47,561 nucleotides of DNA from Verrucomicrobiota bacterium (GCA_003402695.1 QQNC01000002.1:1-47561); one strand, 5' to 3'. Positions 14,806 through 24,072 are shown, counted from the first letter of the stretch. Notes: generated by a model from the letters alone, not told the origin. Numbers and translations are program-made.

Positions 14806-15546
14806 ATGCACGCCCCCTCGACGGTTGATCCCCGGGTCAAATACAAGCGCATCATCCTGAAGCTCAGCGGCGAGGTCCTGCGCGGGGGCACGTCCGGTGA
14901 TCCCATCGATGCCGCGACCCTCGAGAAGATCGGTTTCCAGGTGAAGGAGATCCATGAACTCGGCGTCGAGGTCTGTGTCGTCATCGGCGGCGGCAACATC
15001 TTCCGCGGCCTGAACGGCGAAAAGCGCGGCGTGGACCGCACCACGGGCGACTACATGGGCATGCTCGCCACCGTTATCAACGGCCTCGCGCTGATGGACT
15101 GCCTCGAGAAAATGGACGTCCGCACCCGCGTGCAGAGCGCCATCCCGATGAACCAGATCGCCGAGCCGTTCATCCTCCGCCGGGCCATGCGCCACCTCGA
15201 GAAGCAGCGCGTCGTCATCTTCGTCGCCGGCACGGGCAATCCCTACTTCTCAACCGACACCACCGCCGCCCTCCGCGCGTCCGAGATGCACGCCGACATT
15301 ATCATGAAGGCCACGAAGGTGGACGGTATCTACAACAAGGACCCGAAGAAGCACCCCGACGCCGTCAAGTACGAGGAGCTCACCTTCATCGACGCGCTCA
15401 AGCAGCGGCTCAACGTCATGGACTCGACCGCGTTTTCCCTCTGCCTCGACAATAACGTGCCCATCCTCGTGTTCGATCTGGCCGATGAGCACGCCATCAA
15501 GCGGGCTGTCATGGGCGAAAAGGTCGGCACGCTGGTGAAGAACTGA
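14806..15546 (+). CDS. pyrH: UMP kinase
   Basis: A 246-residue bacterial UMP kinase that phosphorylates UMP to UDP in the cytoplasm. [12 protein letters not shown] is the N-terminal nucleotide-binding strand, [11 protein letters not shown] the conserved glycine loop, [18 protein letters not shown] the UMP-binding segment, and [11 protein letters not shown] plus [16 protein letters not shown] the C-terminal ATP-site half. I use the ATG at 14806; an in-frame TTG at 14770 would add 12 atypical residues. frr follows, the nearly universal bacterial order. tsf and rpsB, often upstream, are not here. Confidence 0.95.
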   Translation: MHAPSTVDPRVKYKRIILKLSGEVLRGGTSGDPIDAATLEKIGFQVKEIHELGVEVCVVIGGGNIFRGLNGEKRGVDRTTGDYMGMLATVINGLALMDCLEKMDVRTRVQSAIPMNQIAEPFILRRAMRHLEKQRVVIFVAGTGNPYFSTDTTAALRASEMHADIIMKATKVDGIYNKDPKKHPDAVKYEELTFIDALKQRLNVMDSTAFSLCLDNNVPILVFDLADEHAIKRAVMGEKVGTLVKN

Positions 15547-15560
15547 GCGGCGGACCGCGG

Positions 15561-15667
15561 GTTACGTTTTAAGTGTTAGGTTTTACGTTTCGGCCCCAGG
15601 CCGTTGGAATCCTCCCCGCTTATTTTCGCGTCGCGTTTGGCGAACCTAAAACTTAACACCTAAAACC
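15561..15667. repeat. AT-rich inverted repeat between pyrH and frr
   Basis: The left part has GTTTTAAGTGTTAGGTTTTACG and the right part has its near complement, AAACTTAACACCTAAAAC; the 18-nt cores match at 16 positions. The right arm ends 14 nt before the frr start codon. The low GC of the arms contrasts sharply with the flanking genes. Confidence 0.75.
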
Positions 15668-15681
15668 GAACACCCAAACCC

Positions 15682-16227
15682 ATGGCCCACCCCATTCTCA
15701 CCGACGCGCAGACCAAGATGAAAAAAACCGTGGATTACACGCTGCATGAGTTCAGCGCGATCCACACCGGCAAAGCCACGCCCGCCCTCGTCGAGGGCGT
15801 GATGGTCGAGGCCTATGGCTCCATGGTGCCGTTGAAATCCTGTGCGGCCATCAGCACGCCCGATCCGCGCATGATCCAGATCCAGCCGTGGGACGCCGGC
15901 CTGGCCAAGGCCATCGGCAAGGCGATCCAGGAGGCCAACCTCGGCTTCAATCCCATCGTGGACGGCAAGCTCATCCGCATTCCCCTCCCCGACATGAGCC
16001 GCGAGCGCCGGCTCGAATTCGTCAAGACCTGTCACAAGCTCGCCGAGGACGGCCGCGTACACGTCCGCAATGTCCGCCGCGACTCCCTCGAGTCCCTCAA
16101 GAAGGCGAAGCTGCCCGAGGACGAGGCCAAGCGCCTCGAGAAGGACATCCAGACCGCCACCGACAAGTCCATCAAGGACATCGGCGACCACCTCGCGCAC
16201 AAGGAGAAGGATCTGCTCACGGTGTGA
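15682..16227 (+). CDS. frr: Ribosome recycling factor
   Basis: A 181-residue ribosome recycling factor, which with EF-G splits the post-termination ribosome. The whole length matches the family: an N-terminal helix with FSAIHTGKATPALVEGVMVE, the small domain LKSCAAISTPDPRMIQIQPWD and IPLPDMSRERRLEFVK, and the long C-terminal helices with VHVRNVRRDSLESLKKAK and KSIKDIGDHLAHKEKDLL. The usual R-in-family position in HTGKATP carries K here. It is paired with pyrH across a 135-nt gap occupied by an AT-rich palindrome. Confidence 0.96.
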   Translation: MAHPILTDAQTKMKKTVDYTLHEFSAIHTGKATPALVEGVMVEAYGSMVPLKSCAAISTPDPRMIQIQPWDAGLAKAIGKAIQEANLGFNPIVDGKLIRIPLPDMSRERRLEFVKTCHKLAEDGRVHVRNVRRDSLESLKKAKLPEDEAKRLEKDIQTATDKSIKDIGDHLAHKEKDLLTV

Positions 16228-16240
16228 GCGTGCGGCGCAC

Positions 16241-16340
16241 GCTGGTCATTGGTCATGGGTTATAGGTCGTAGGCTGCTGACCATCCGCCTTCCCCAAGGC
16301 CATCATACCCATGACCTCTCACCCCTCACCCATGACCCGT
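16241..16340. repeat. CATGACC/GGTCATG inverted repeat overlapping the proB start
   Basis: The left side reads GGTCATTGGTCATGGG and the right side CCCATGACC, repeated twice with ACCTCTCACCCCTCACC between copies. Both candidate proB start codons fall inside the right-hand CATGACC units. The same word family appears at about 6282-6322 and 46321-46489. Confidence 0.7.
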
Positions 16341-17441
16341 TTGACGACCAGCCGCCCCCGGCGACTCGTCGTCAAACTCGGCACCGGCGTCCTCACGTCC
16401 GGCATTGGCGAGCTCAACACCGCGCGCATTGCCGCCGTCTGCGCCGGCATCGCCGCCCTGCGTGCCCGCGGCACCGAGGTTATCGTCGTGTCGTCCGGCG
16501 CCGTCGGCCTCGGCATGGGCCGGCTCCGCCTCGAGAAAAAGCCGAAGGAGATCGCCAAGAAGCAGGCCTGCGCTGCCATCGGCCAGTCCCTGCTCATGCA
16601 GACGTGGCAGGCCGGCTTCGCGCCGCACGGTCTCACCGTCGCGCAGGTGCTGCTCACCCACGACGATCTCCGCCTGCGCTCCCGCTACCTCGGGGTGCAG
16701 GAGACGCTCCGCCAGCTCATCCGCTACGGCACGATCCCGGTCATCAACGAGAACGACACTGTCAGCGCCGCCGAGATCAAGTTTGGCGACAACGACATGC
16801 TCTCCGCGATGGTCGCGAGCCTCACCGGCGCCGAGCACCTCATCATCCTTTCCACCGCGCCGGGCCTCATCGACCTGAAGGGCACGAAGGAGATCATCCC
16901 CGTCGTCGAGCGCATCACGCCCGAGATCGAGGCGATGGCCGGCGGCACCACGAGCGAGACTGCCACCGGCGGCATGGTGAGCAAAATCGCCGCGGCCCGG
17001 CTCGCCACCAAGTCCGGCTGCGGCGTCTTCATCGCCAGCGGCGCCGAGCCCGAGATCCTCGCCAAGCTGCTCTGCGGCCGGGGCCCGGGCACGTTCTTCG
17101 TCCCGAGCGGCCTCCCGCTCGTCGCGCGCAAACGCTGGCTCGCCTACTTCCAGCGCCCCGCCGGCACCCTCACCCTCAACGAGTGTGCCGTGCCCGTCCT
17201 GCGCGAGCAGGGCCGCAGCTTGCTCGCCGTCGGCGTGACCGGCTCCCGGGGCGAGTTCGCCGCCGGGGACATCGTCAATCTCGCCGGACCCGACGGCATC
17301 GTCTTCGCGCGCGGGCAAACCGCCTTCGGCAGCGACGAGATTCCCGCGCTCGCCGGCCTGCAGGGCCCCGCCGTCGCGGCGCTCTATCCCGCCCGCAAAC
17401 GCCTCGAGGTCATTCACCGCAACGACCTCGTGCTGCTTTGA
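16332..17441 (+). CDS. proB: Glutamate 5-kinase
   Basis: A 369-residue gamma-glutamyl kinase, the first step of proline synthesis. VVKLGTGVLTS near the N-terminus, SSGAVGLGMGRL, INENDTVSAAEIKFGDNDMLSAMVA and GTGGMVSKI-like ATGGMVSKIAAA are the amino-acid-kinase and glutamate-site motifs. The last 90 or so residues, from FQRPAGTLTLNECAV, form the PUA domain of full-length enzymes. An alternative ATG at 16311 would add seven residues; both starts lie within a palindromic repeat. proA is not in the window. The stop codon overlaps the next start by 1 nt. Confidence 0.95.
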   Translation: MTRLTTSRPRRLVVKLGTGVLTSGIGELNTARIAAVCAGIAALRARGTEVIVVSSGAVGLGMGRLRLEKKPKEIAKKQACAAIGQSLLMQTWQAGFAPHGLTVAQVLLTHDDLRLRSRYLGVQETLRQLIRYGTIPVINENDTVSAAEIKFGDNDMLSAMVASLTGAEHLIILSTAPGLIDLKGTKEIIPVVERITPEIEAMAGGTTSETATGGMVSKIAAARLATKSGCGVFIASGAEPEILAKLLCGRGPGTFFVPSGLPLVARKRWLAYFQRPAGTLTLNECAVPVLREQGRSLLAVGVTGSRGEFAAGDIVNLAGPDGIVFARGQTAFGSDEIPALAGLQGPAVAALYPARKRLEVIHRNDLVLL

Positions 17442-17887
17442 TGGACTTCACGGTGCGTCAGGCCGGGGCGGCCGACTGCAATTGGCTCTGGGCCACCAAG
17501 ACCCGGTGCCTCCGGGCCTACATTGAACAGACGTATGGCGCATGGGACGAGGACACCCAGCAGGCCCGCTTCGACGCCGGGTTCATCCCCGAGGAAATCC
17601 GGATCTTCGCCATCGGGGGCCGGGATGCCGCCTTCACGGCCGTCCGGTACGACGCCGACGTGATCCAGCTCTTCAATCTCATGGTGACGCCGGAATTCCA
17701 GAACCGCGGACTCGGCACCGTCATCCTGCGCCAGTTGCTGACGGACGCCCAGGCGCGCAACCTGCCGGTCCGTCTGCAGGTCATGAAGGTCAACCCGGCC
17801 CGCCAGCTCTACGCGCGGGTCGGTTTCAGGGAAATCCCCGCCGAGGAAATTCCCACGCACTACCGGATGATCTGGCGGCCGGTCTGA
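17441..17887 (+). CDS. GNAT-family N-acetyltransferase
   Basis: A 148-residue GNAT protein. FNLMVTPEFQNRGLGTVILRQLL is the acetyl-CoA-binding motif (Q-x-x-G-x-G), and VNPARQLYARVGFRE is the C-terminal motif B. It transfers an acetyl group from acetyl-CoA to an unknown amine. The ATG overlaps the proB TGA by one base, implying translational coupling. The proB link need not be functional, since GNAT substrates are not readable from sequence. Confidence 0.88.
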   Translation: MDFTVRQAGAADCNWLWATKTRCLRAYIEQTYGAWDEDTQQARFDAGFIPEEIRIFAIGGRDAAFTAVRYDADVIQLFNLMVTPEFQNRGLGTVILRQLLTDAQARNLPVRLQVMKVNPARQLYARVGFREIPAEEIPTHYRMIWRPV

Positions 17888-17933
17888 TTTTCGCTTTGCG
17901 CCTTCGCCGCTTTGCGCGAGCTTGGGGCGATTC

Positions 17934-19943
17934 ATGGAGATTTCCCTCGACGCCCCGCGCCCGCCCGACGGCATCCCGCCGATTGATTTCCGCGCGCAGC
18001 TGAACGACGAGCAGTTCAACGCCGTCACCGCCGCCCCCGGCCCGCTGCTCGTCCTGGCCGGCGCCGGCTCCGGCAAGACCCGCACCCTCACCTACCGCGT
18101 CGCCTACCTGCTCTCGCAGGGCGTGAAGCCCGGGGAGATCCTCCTCCTCACCTTCACCAACAAGGCCGCCAAGGAAATGCTGCACCGCGTGCAGGACCTC
18201 ACCGGCATCGAGCCGGCGCGCTTCTGGGGCGGCACCTTTCACTCACTCGGCCACCGCGCGCTCCGGATCTACGGCGAGGCGGTCGGGCTGCCGAAAAATT
18301 TCACCATCCTCGACGCCACCGAGTCCGAGTCCCTCCTCAAGCAGGCCGTCGAGGCCGAGGATAAGCTCTTCTTCAAGGACAAGACCAACCCCCGACCCGG
18401 CCCGCTCTTCAACGTCCTCTCCCTCGCGCGCAACACGCAGCTTCCCCTCGCCGAGACGGTCACCAGAAACTTTTCGCAATACGCCGACATCAGCCACCGG
18501 CTCCCGGCCTTCGACGCCGCCTACACCAAGAAGAAGCGCACGCAGAACGTCGTGGACTACGACGACCTGCTCGAGCTCTGGCTCAAGCTCCTGACCGACG
18601 CCCCCGAGGTCGCCGCGTATTTCGCCCACCGCTTCCGCCACGTGTTGGTGGACGAGTACCAGGACACCAACACCATCCAGGCGCAGATCGTGGACCGGCT
18701 CGCCGCGCACCACTGCGTCATGGCCGTGGGTGACGACGCGCAGTGCATCTACTCGTGGCGCGGCGCGGACTTCGAGAACATTATGACGTTCCCGGACCGC
18801 CACCCAGGCACCGTCATCCACCGCATCGAGACGAATTACCGCTCGACGCCCGAGATCCTCGCCCTCGCCAACGGCGTCCTGCTCGCCCAGCCCAAAGGCC
18901 GCCATTTCGACAAGGAACTCCGCGCCGCCCGCGGCCACGCGCAAAAGCCGTTCCTCGTGCAGACGATGGACGACCGCGAGCAGGCCGAATTCATCCTCAA
19001 GCGCATCCGCGCGCTGGTCGAGGACGAGGGCGTGGCCATGAACGAGATCGCCATCCTCTACCGCTCACACTTCCTCGCCCTCGAGGTGCAGGTCGCGCTC
19101 TCCCGCGCCGGCGTTCCCTATCACATCACCAGCGGCGTGAAGTTCTTCGAGCGCCAGCACATCCGCGACGCCGTCGCGCTGCTCCGGTTCGTGTACAACC
19201 CCTCCGACGTCACCGCCTGGTCGCGCGTCGCCGTGCTCCTGCCGAAGATTGGCGAGAAGGGCGCGCAAAAGATCTACGCCGCCGCGGCCGACCACGCGCG
19301 GCTGCTGCAGAAGGACTTTCTCGACGTGCTCCCCAGCGACGACGTGAAGAGCAAGGTCGCCAAGGATGCGCGCGAGGACTGGCAGAACTTCTGCGATTCG
19401 CTGAAGCAGGTCTCCGAGGTGATGCGCACCGGCAAGCCCAGCGAGGTGGTCGAGACCGCCGTGGACGGCTGGTATGGCGACTACCTCAAGGGGGCTTACG
19501 CCGACTACGTGGACCGGCTGGATGAATTGAAGGCGCTGGTCGGTTTCGCCGTCCGGTTCGAGGAGATGCAGGACTTTCTCGCTCAGATCATGCTGCTCAA
19601 CTCCGAGACCAGCGACCGCCAGGTGGATCCCGACGCCGAGGCAGTCAAGCTCACCACCGTGCATCAGGCCAAGGGCCTCGAGTACGACGTGGTCTTCCTG
19701 ATCGGCCTCGCCGACGGCCAGTTCCCCGGCCGCCGCTCCATCGAGGCCGGAGACGTCGAGGAGGAGCGCCGCCTGTTCTATGTCGCCGTCACGCGCGCCC
19801 GCAACGAACTCTACCTGAGCTACCCCAAAATCGCCTCGCGCGCCGGCCCCGGCGGGATGATGCTTACGCCCAGCCGTTTCATCCTCGAGCTCCCGACCGA
19901 CCTCTACGAACCGCTGAAAATCAAGCGCAGCTACGCCTGGTGA
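17934..19943 (+). CDS. UvrD/PcrA-family ATP-dependent DNA helicase
   Basis: A 669-residue superfamily 1A helicase. All motifs are present: Q motif LNDEQFNAV, Walker A GAGSGKTRTLTYR, motif Ia LLTFTNKAAKEM, Walker B DEYQDTN, motif III AVGDDAQCIYSWRGA, motif IV YRSTPEI, motif V TVHQAKGLEYDVVFL and motif VI EERRLFYVAVTRA. It unwinds DNA 3' to 5' during repair or replication. It is slightly shorter than typical UvrD/PcrA, lacking a long C-terminal tail. I start at the ATG at 17934. Its stop overlaps the next gene's GTG start. Confidence 0.94.
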   Translation: MEISLDAPRPPDGIPPIDFRAQLNDEQFNAVTAAPGPLLVLAGAGSGKTRTLTYRVAYLLSQGVKPGEILLLTFTNKAAKEMLHRVQDLTGIEPARFWGGTFHSLGHRALRIYGEAVGLPKNFTILDATESESLLKQAVEAEDKLFFKDKTNPRPGPLFNVLSLARNTQLPLAETVTRNFSQYADISHRLPAFDAAYTKKKRTQNVVDYDDLLELWLKLLTDAPEVAAYFAHRFRHVLVDEYQDTNTIQAQIVDRLAAHHCVMAVGDDAQCIYSWRGADFENIMTFPDRHPGTVIHRIETNYRSTPEILALANGVLLAQPKGRHFDKELRAARGHAQKPFLVQTMDDREQAEFILKRIRALVEDEGVAMNEIAILYRSHFLALEVQVALSRAGVPYHITSGVKFFERQHIRDAVALLRFVYNPSDVTAWSRVAVLLPKIGEKGAQKIYAAAADHARLLQKDFLDVLPSDDVKSKVAKDAREDWQNFCDSLKQVSEVMRTGKPSEVVETAVDGWYGDYLKGAYADYVDRLDELKALVGFAVRFEEMQDFLAQIMLLNSETSDRQVDPDAEAVKLTTVHQAKGLEYDVVFLIGLADGQFPGRRSIEAGDVEEERRLFYVAVTRARNELYLSYPKIASRAGPGGMMLTPSRFILELPTDLYEPLKIKRSYAW

Positions 19944-20929
19944 ACTCCGCCTCCCTTTGCCGTCGTTTCGCCCTGCTCGCCCTCGCGGCGGGCCTGGCGC
20001 CTTCGCCGGCCCGCGCGCAGGACGTCGCCGCCGACATGGCGATCAACGCGCCGAAACCCGCCAATGTCCGGATCTATCCTGACCTCGCCTATATCCAGGG
20101 CGGCAGCCCGCGGCAGAAGCTGGACCTTTACCTGCCTTCCCCGGTGCCCGCGGATCCGCTCCCGCTGATTGTCTACCTCCACGGCGGCGGGTGGAAAAAG
20201 GGCAGCAAGGCCGACGGCCGGCGGTTCGCCTTCCGCATGGTGGCCCAGGGTTACGCCGTCGCCTGCATCGGCTACCGGCTCAGTGACGAGGAGCTGTTTC
20301 CGGCGCAACTCGAGGACGGCAAGGCCGCCGTGCGCTGGTTGCGCGACCACGCCCCGCGCTACCGGATCGATCCCGAGCATATCGGCGTGACCGGCGTCTC
20401 CGCGGGAGGATTTCTGGCGATCATGATGGGCGTGACCCATTCCACGCAGCTGTTCGACATCGGCGAGCATCTCGGCCAGTCCAGCGGTGTGCAGGCGGTG
20501 TGCGATTTTTTCGGCCCCACCGACCTGGTCCAGCTGCACGAGTATTCCCGCGCAGCCCGGACGCCCCAGGCGGATGAAATCGTGAAACTGCTCGGCGGTG
20601 ATCCGCACCTCCAGAAAATCCAGGCCCGCAAATCCAACCCGCTCACCTATCTGGATGGGGTCGCCCCGCCCTTTCTCATTGTGCAGGGCGTCAACGACAC
20701 CGTGATCCCGCCCGCGCAAAGCCAGCTGCTCTACGCGGCACTCAAGAAGCAGGCCCTCCCCGTGCACCTGCACCTGATCCATGAGGCCGGGCACACCGGG
20801 CCGGCGTTTGTCGCGCCGGACATCAATGCGCTGGTGGACACTTTTTTCACCCGCACGCTCAAACCCGGCCGGCTGGAGCCGGAGAAGGTGCCAGCCTACA
20901 TCACCTACAGCACCGCGGCGAAAAATTAA
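19940..20929 (+). CDS. Secreted alpha/beta-hydrolase (esterase/lipase family)
   Basis: A 329-residue hydrolase with a Sec signal peptide ending near ARAQ. The BD-FAE/acetyl-esterase pattern is clear: YLHGGGW oxyanion-hole motif near residue 80, GVSAGG nucleophile elbow, QGVNDTVIPP with the acid, and HEAGHTG with the catalytic His. It probably removes acyl groups from sugars or other esters outside the cytoplasm. The GTG start forms a GTGA overlap with the helicase stop. Its stop codon overlaps the stop of the convergent dipeptidase gene. Confidence 0.85.
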   Translation: MNSASLCRRFALLALAAGLAPSPARAQDVAADMAINAPKPANVRIYPDLAYIQGGSPRQKLDLYLPSPVPADPLPLIVYLHGGGWKKGSKADGRRFAFRMVAQGYAVACIGYRLSDEELFPAQLEDGKAAVRWLRDHAPRYRIDPEHIGVTGVSAGGFLAIMMGVTHSTQLFDIGEHLGQSSGVQAVCDFFGPTDLVQLHEYSRAARTPQADEIVKLLGGDPHLQKIQARKSNPLTYLDGVAPPFLIVQGVNDTVIPPAQSQLLYAALKKQALPVHLHLIHEAGHTGPAFVAPDINALVDTFFTRTLKPGRLEPEKVPAYITYSTAAKN

Positions 20930-22068
20930 GCCTGGGCCGCGCGGTAGAGCCGGAGTGTGTTGCCGCCCCAGAGTTTCGCCAGGTCGCCCTCGGTCCACCC
21001 GCGGGCGAGCAGCGCCGACGTGAGGTTGGGATATTCGCCGACATCGTTCAGGCCCGTCACGCCGCCGCCGCCATCAAAGTCACAGCCGATGCCGACATGG
21101 TCGATGCCGGCCACTTTGACGGCATGTTCGATGTGCTTGATGTAATCATCGAGCGTTGCGGTCGGGTTGGCGTAGGTGGTCTCAATCCGGTGCCACTCCT
21201 GGCCCACCGCCGTCAGCACCTCGGGCGTGAGCACCGCGTCCGCGAGCGACAGCAGCATTGCCGACAGCGCGGCCGTGCGGCCGTCCTCCGGCGACGTCAC
21301 CACTGCGACCGGCAGCGCGTTGAGCTGGATGACGCCGCCCTGCGCCCCCAGCGCGCGCAGCAGGTCATTGCCGATGTTACGCGGGTGATCGCACACCGCC
21401 CGGCAGCCGGAGTGGGACAGAATCACCGGCGACTTGGACAAGCCGAGCAGGTCCGCCAGCGCCTCGTCCGATGCATGCGAGGCGTCGAGGAGGATGCCGA
21501 GCCGGTTGCATTCCGCGACAACCTCGCGGCCGAACGGACTCAACCCGCCCCACTCGCGGCCGCGCGGATCGGTGGACGAGTCCGCGAGGTCGTTGTTCAG
21601 CATGTGGGTGAGACCGAGCATGCGCACGCCGAGAGCATAAAACTTCCGGACATGGCCGAGGTCACGGCCCAGTGAGTAGCTGTTCTCGATACTCAAGTAG
21701 ATCGCGCGCCGGCCCTCGGCCTTGAGCCGCAGGCCGTCATCCGCCGTGAGCGCCAGCCCGCAGCGGCCGGCATTTTGCTGCAACACCTGGTGCGTCCGCG
21801 CGAAAACCTCGAGCGTCTGCCCGTGAATCGCCGCAAACCCGGCCGGGGTTCGCGCCGCTTGCGTGCTGTACACCGCGAACACCATCGCATCGATCCCGCC
21901 CGACTCCATCCGCGGCAAGTCGCACTGCGAACGGTCGGTGGCGTAGTCGTGCTTCGTGCCGAAGTCCCAGCCCGCGCGCGTGAGACTCGCCGTCGGCGTG
22001 TCGATGTGGGTATCGATAGTGAAGAGGCGGGACTGGAGCGCCCGGGGATCGGCTGGAGGGGGTATCAC
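20926..22068 (-). CDS. Membrane dipeptidase-like protein (peptidase M19)
   Basis: A 380-residue zinc dipeptidase of the renal-dipeptidase family. TIDTHIDTP gives the H-x-D metal ligands near residue 20, YLSIENSY the bridging Glu, LDASHASDEAL and ILSHSGCRAVCDHPRN the His ligands, and VGIGCDFDGGGGV the C-terminal Asp region. It has no signal peptide, so it is cytoplasmic here. It may hydrolyse dipeptides, including some with D-residues. It converges on the esterase gene, sharing 4 nt of stop codons. Confidence 0.9.
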   Translation of the reverse strand: MIPPPADPRALQSRLFTIDTHIDTPTASLTRAGWDFGTKHDYATDRSQCDLPRMESGGIDAMVFAVYSTQAARTPAGFAAIHGQTLEVFARTHQVLQQNAGRCGLALTADDGLRLKAEGRRAIYLSIENSYSLGRDLGHVRKFYALGVRMLGLTHMLNNDLADSSTDPRGREWGGLSPFGREVVAECNRLGILLDASHASDEALADLLGLSKSPVILSHSGCRAVCDHPRNIGNDLLRALGAQGGVIQLNALPVAVVTSPEDGRTAALSAMLLSLADAVLTPEVLTAVGQEWHRIETTYANPTATLDDYIKHIEHAVKVAGIDHVGIGCDFDGGGGVTGLNDVGEYPNLTSALLARGWTEGDLAKLWGGNTLRLYRAAQA

Positions 22069-22394
22069 GGAATAGAACGGATGAGTGCGGCGCAGCTAAA
22101 TCAAGGGAATGGCGGGTTGGGCGAAAGCCTGGAAAATTCCCGCCGGAGAGTACAGCCGCGGCACCCGGATAATTCAGCTTCAATCCCGCCCGGTACGAAT
22201 CCCCGGTCGATATCTGATCCGGGACCTTCGGCCCGCTCGTTGGCCCAAAGGTGGCCGCAAATCCGTGCATTTGCGGGCGGGAATTTCCGGAAGTCATTCC
22301 CGGTTGGCCCGTGTAAACGAAAAGTTAGAAATCTCCCCCGTTGGATTTGCACTTGGCGCAGCTCAACCCAACGTATTCAAACACAATCTCTCCT
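22069..22394. other. Intergenic region between dipeptidase and trxB, no gene seen
   Basis: This 326-nt region separates divergent genes and should hold both promoters. I see no convincing reading frame or RNA gene. It has short complementary words such as CCCGG...CCGGG around 22188-22235 and a GGCGGGAATTTCCGG stretch near 22275. A TTGCAC hexamer near 22347 lies 40-odd nt before trxB, without a clear -10 partner. Confidence 0.5.
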
Positions 22395-23339
22395 ATGTCC
22401 TCCACCGTTGAAAACGTCGTTATCATTGGCACCGGCTGCGCAGGCCTCACCGCGGCCATTTATAGCGCCCGGGCCAGCCTGAATCCGCTGGTGCTCGAGG
22501 GTCCGCTGCCGGGTGGGCAGCTGACCACCACGAGTGAGGTGGAAAACTTCCCCGGCTTTCCCCATGGCGTGGACGGCTACCAACTCACGCAGAACATGCG
22601 GGAGCAGGCCACGCGCTTCGGCACGCGCTTCGAGCAGGCCCTGGTGACGTCCGTCGACTTCACCACGATGCCGCGCAAGCTGGTCGTCGCGGAACGCACC
22701 ATCCTGGCCCGGACGGTCATCATCGCCACCGGCGCCTCGCCGCGCATGACCGGCATCCCCGGGGAAAAGGAACTTTACGGCGGCAAGGGCGTGACCACGT
22801 GCGCAACCTGCGACGGCGCCTTTTACCGCAAAATGGAAGTCGCCGTGATCGGCGGCGGCGACAGCGCGGCCGAGGAGGCTTTGTTTCTCACGCGTTTCGC
22901 GAGCAAGGTCTACCTGATTCACCGCCGCGACTCCCTGCGCGCCTCGAAGATCATGGCCGACCGCGCCACGTCGCATGAGAAGATCGTCCCCGTCTGGGAC
23001 AGCGTGCCCGTCGAGGTGCTCGGCGTGAAGGAAGGCTCGGTCAGCGGGCTGAAGGTCAAGAACCTCAAGACCCACGCCGAGACCGTGCTGCCCGTGAAGG
23101 GCGTCTTTATCGCGATTGGCCACATCCCGAACACCGGCCCGTTCGCGCCGCCGCTGGCGGTGGATGAGGGCGGCTATTTCAAGCCGCAGCCGGGCTCGCA
23201 GGTGCAGACCAACCTCCCCGGCATCTACGTGGCGGGCGACTGCTCAGATCACGTGTACCGCCAGGCCATCACGGCCGCGGGCATGGGCTGCGCCGCCGCG
23301 ATCGAGGCCGAGCGCTGGCTCGCCGAGCACCACGGTTGA
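22395..23339 (+). CDS. trxB: Thioredoxin-disulfide reductase
   Basis: A 314-residue low-molecular-weight thioredoxin reductase that passes electrons from NADPH through FAD to thioredoxin. The FAD-binding motif is [15 protein letters not shown] at the N-terminus, the redox-active pair is CATC within [12 protein letters not shown], and the NADPH-binding motif is [15 protein letters not shown] followed by [29 protein letters not shown].. near the end is the second FAD motif. The ATG at 22395 gives standard length; an upstream TTG at 22341 would add 18 residues. Confidence 0.95.
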   Translation: MSSTVENVVIIGTGCAGLTAAIYSARASLNPLVLEGPLPGGQLTTTSEVENFPGFPHGVDGYQLTQNMREQATRFGTRFEQALVTSVDFTTMPRKLVVAERTILARTVIIATGASPRMTGIPGEKELYGGKGVTTCATCDGAFYRKMEVAVIGGGDSAAEEALFLTRFASKVYLIHRRDSLRASKIMADRATSHEKIVPVWDSVPVEVLGVKEGSVSGLKVKNLKTHAETVLPVKGVFIAIGHIPNTGPFAPPLAVDEGGYFKPQPGSQVQTNLPGIYVAGDCSDHVYRQAITAAGMGCAAAIEAERWLAEHHG

Positions 23340-23417
23340 CCGATTTTCATCGCGAGCAACCCGCCAGCCGGGAAGTCCCAGCGGGTAGAGCTGAACACCC
23401 TTTGCCTCCGTTAAGGC

Positions 23418-23452
23418 AAAAAAAACGCCGCCCACTTTCGTGGTGCGGCGTT
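23418..23452 (-). terminator. Rho-independent terminator for the DUF5069 gene
   Basis: On the minus strand AACGCCGC and GCGGCGTT pair, extended by a CCAC/GTGG inner stem around a GAAA loop, followed directly by eight T residues. It lies 20 nt after the stop codon of the minus-strand gene and close to the convergent end of trxB. Confidence 0.9.
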
Positions 23453-23472
23453 GAGGGGGATCCGGGCCGGAT

Positions 23473-23916
23473 TTACTTCAGCACGTCAGCGTGGAATTCC
23501 TGCCAGCTGTCGAGGTCGTTGAGGTGCACCGCGTCCTTCACGGCCGAAGCGTCGTCCGGCAGGTTGTTGTTCTTGAGGACACCCTGACGGGTGGCGTCGT
23601 CATGGTTGTACCCGAGCACGCTCGCGTTGTGTTTCGCGATCGTGGCCTGGTCGAGCTTCACGCCGGGCTGCTGCTTGACCCAAGCCTCGAGCTGCGGATA
23701 GGTCGGGCGGCTGTCCTTGATGAACTTCAGCGTCGCGTCCTTGTTCAGGCCAAGCGCGTTGAGGGTCATCATGTCGTAGCCACCGCCGCAGCCGGGATAG
23801 CGGGAGTCGAGCTTGCCGCGGGCCTCGAGCGAGGCTTTTTGCCAGAAACGGGGCAGGTGCAGCACGCCGAGCGGGCCGGCGGTGCCAGAGCTGATAAGGG
23901 GAATGAAGGTGCTCAT
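23473..23916 (-). CDS. DUF5069-family protein
   Basis: A 147-residue protein of the DUF5069 type, seen in Verrucomicrobia and relatives. It has the LPRFWQKASLEARGKLDSRYPGCGGGYD opening, a LNALGLNKDATLKFI middle, and a YPQLEAWVKQQPGV segment, with a final LNDLDSWQEFHADVL helix. No catalytic motif is evident and there is no signal peptide. It has its own terminator and an operator-like palindrome upstream, so it is a single-gene unit. Function is unknown. Confidence 0.8.
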   Translation of the reverse strand: MSTFIPLISSGTAGPLGVLHLPRFWQKASLEARGKLDSRYPGCGGGYDMMTLNALGLNKDATLKFIKDSRPTYPQLEAWVKQQPGVKLDQATIAKHNASVLGYNHDDATRQGVLKNNNLPDDASAVKDAVHLNDLDSWQEFHADVLK

Positions 23917-23944
23917 GTAATTGCGTGGGTTCGTATAGATCAGA

Positions 23945-23957
23945 GGTCAAAATGACC
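23945..23957. promoter_or_regulatory. Operator-like palindrome upstream of the DUF5069 gene
   Basis: GGTCA-AAA-TGACC is a perfect 5-3-5 palindrome 29 nt upstream of the DUF5069 start codon, in a relatively AT-rich stretch that also has a TATACG-like -10 on the minus strand. It could be a regulator binding site. No matching -35 box is visible, so the assignment is tentative. Confidence 0.3.
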
Positions 23958-24072
23958 GCCGTAGATAAAAATCGTAATGATCAGCCGGGGTTTGTCTAGG
24001 TCGCCGTGTAAAAATCGCCGGGGCCGCCGCGATGTCCTCGACCGGTCCCGGCGCGCGGACATACTGCCCGGC

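Noticed and set aside
16326-17417. A 363-codon minus-strand frame opposite proB
   Set aside because: It is a codon-bias shadow of proB with repetitive Ala/Gly/Glu content.
16070-17440. Upstream part of the long frame containing the GNAT gene
   Set aside because: It overlaps frr and proB in another frame and is Arg/Pro-rich. Only the part from the ATG at 17441 matches a protein family.
22069-22394. Possible tRNA or structured RNA in the long gap before trxB
   Set aside because: A stretch like GGTACGAATCCCCGG resembles a T-arm, but no acceptor stem or anticodon arm can be formed around it.
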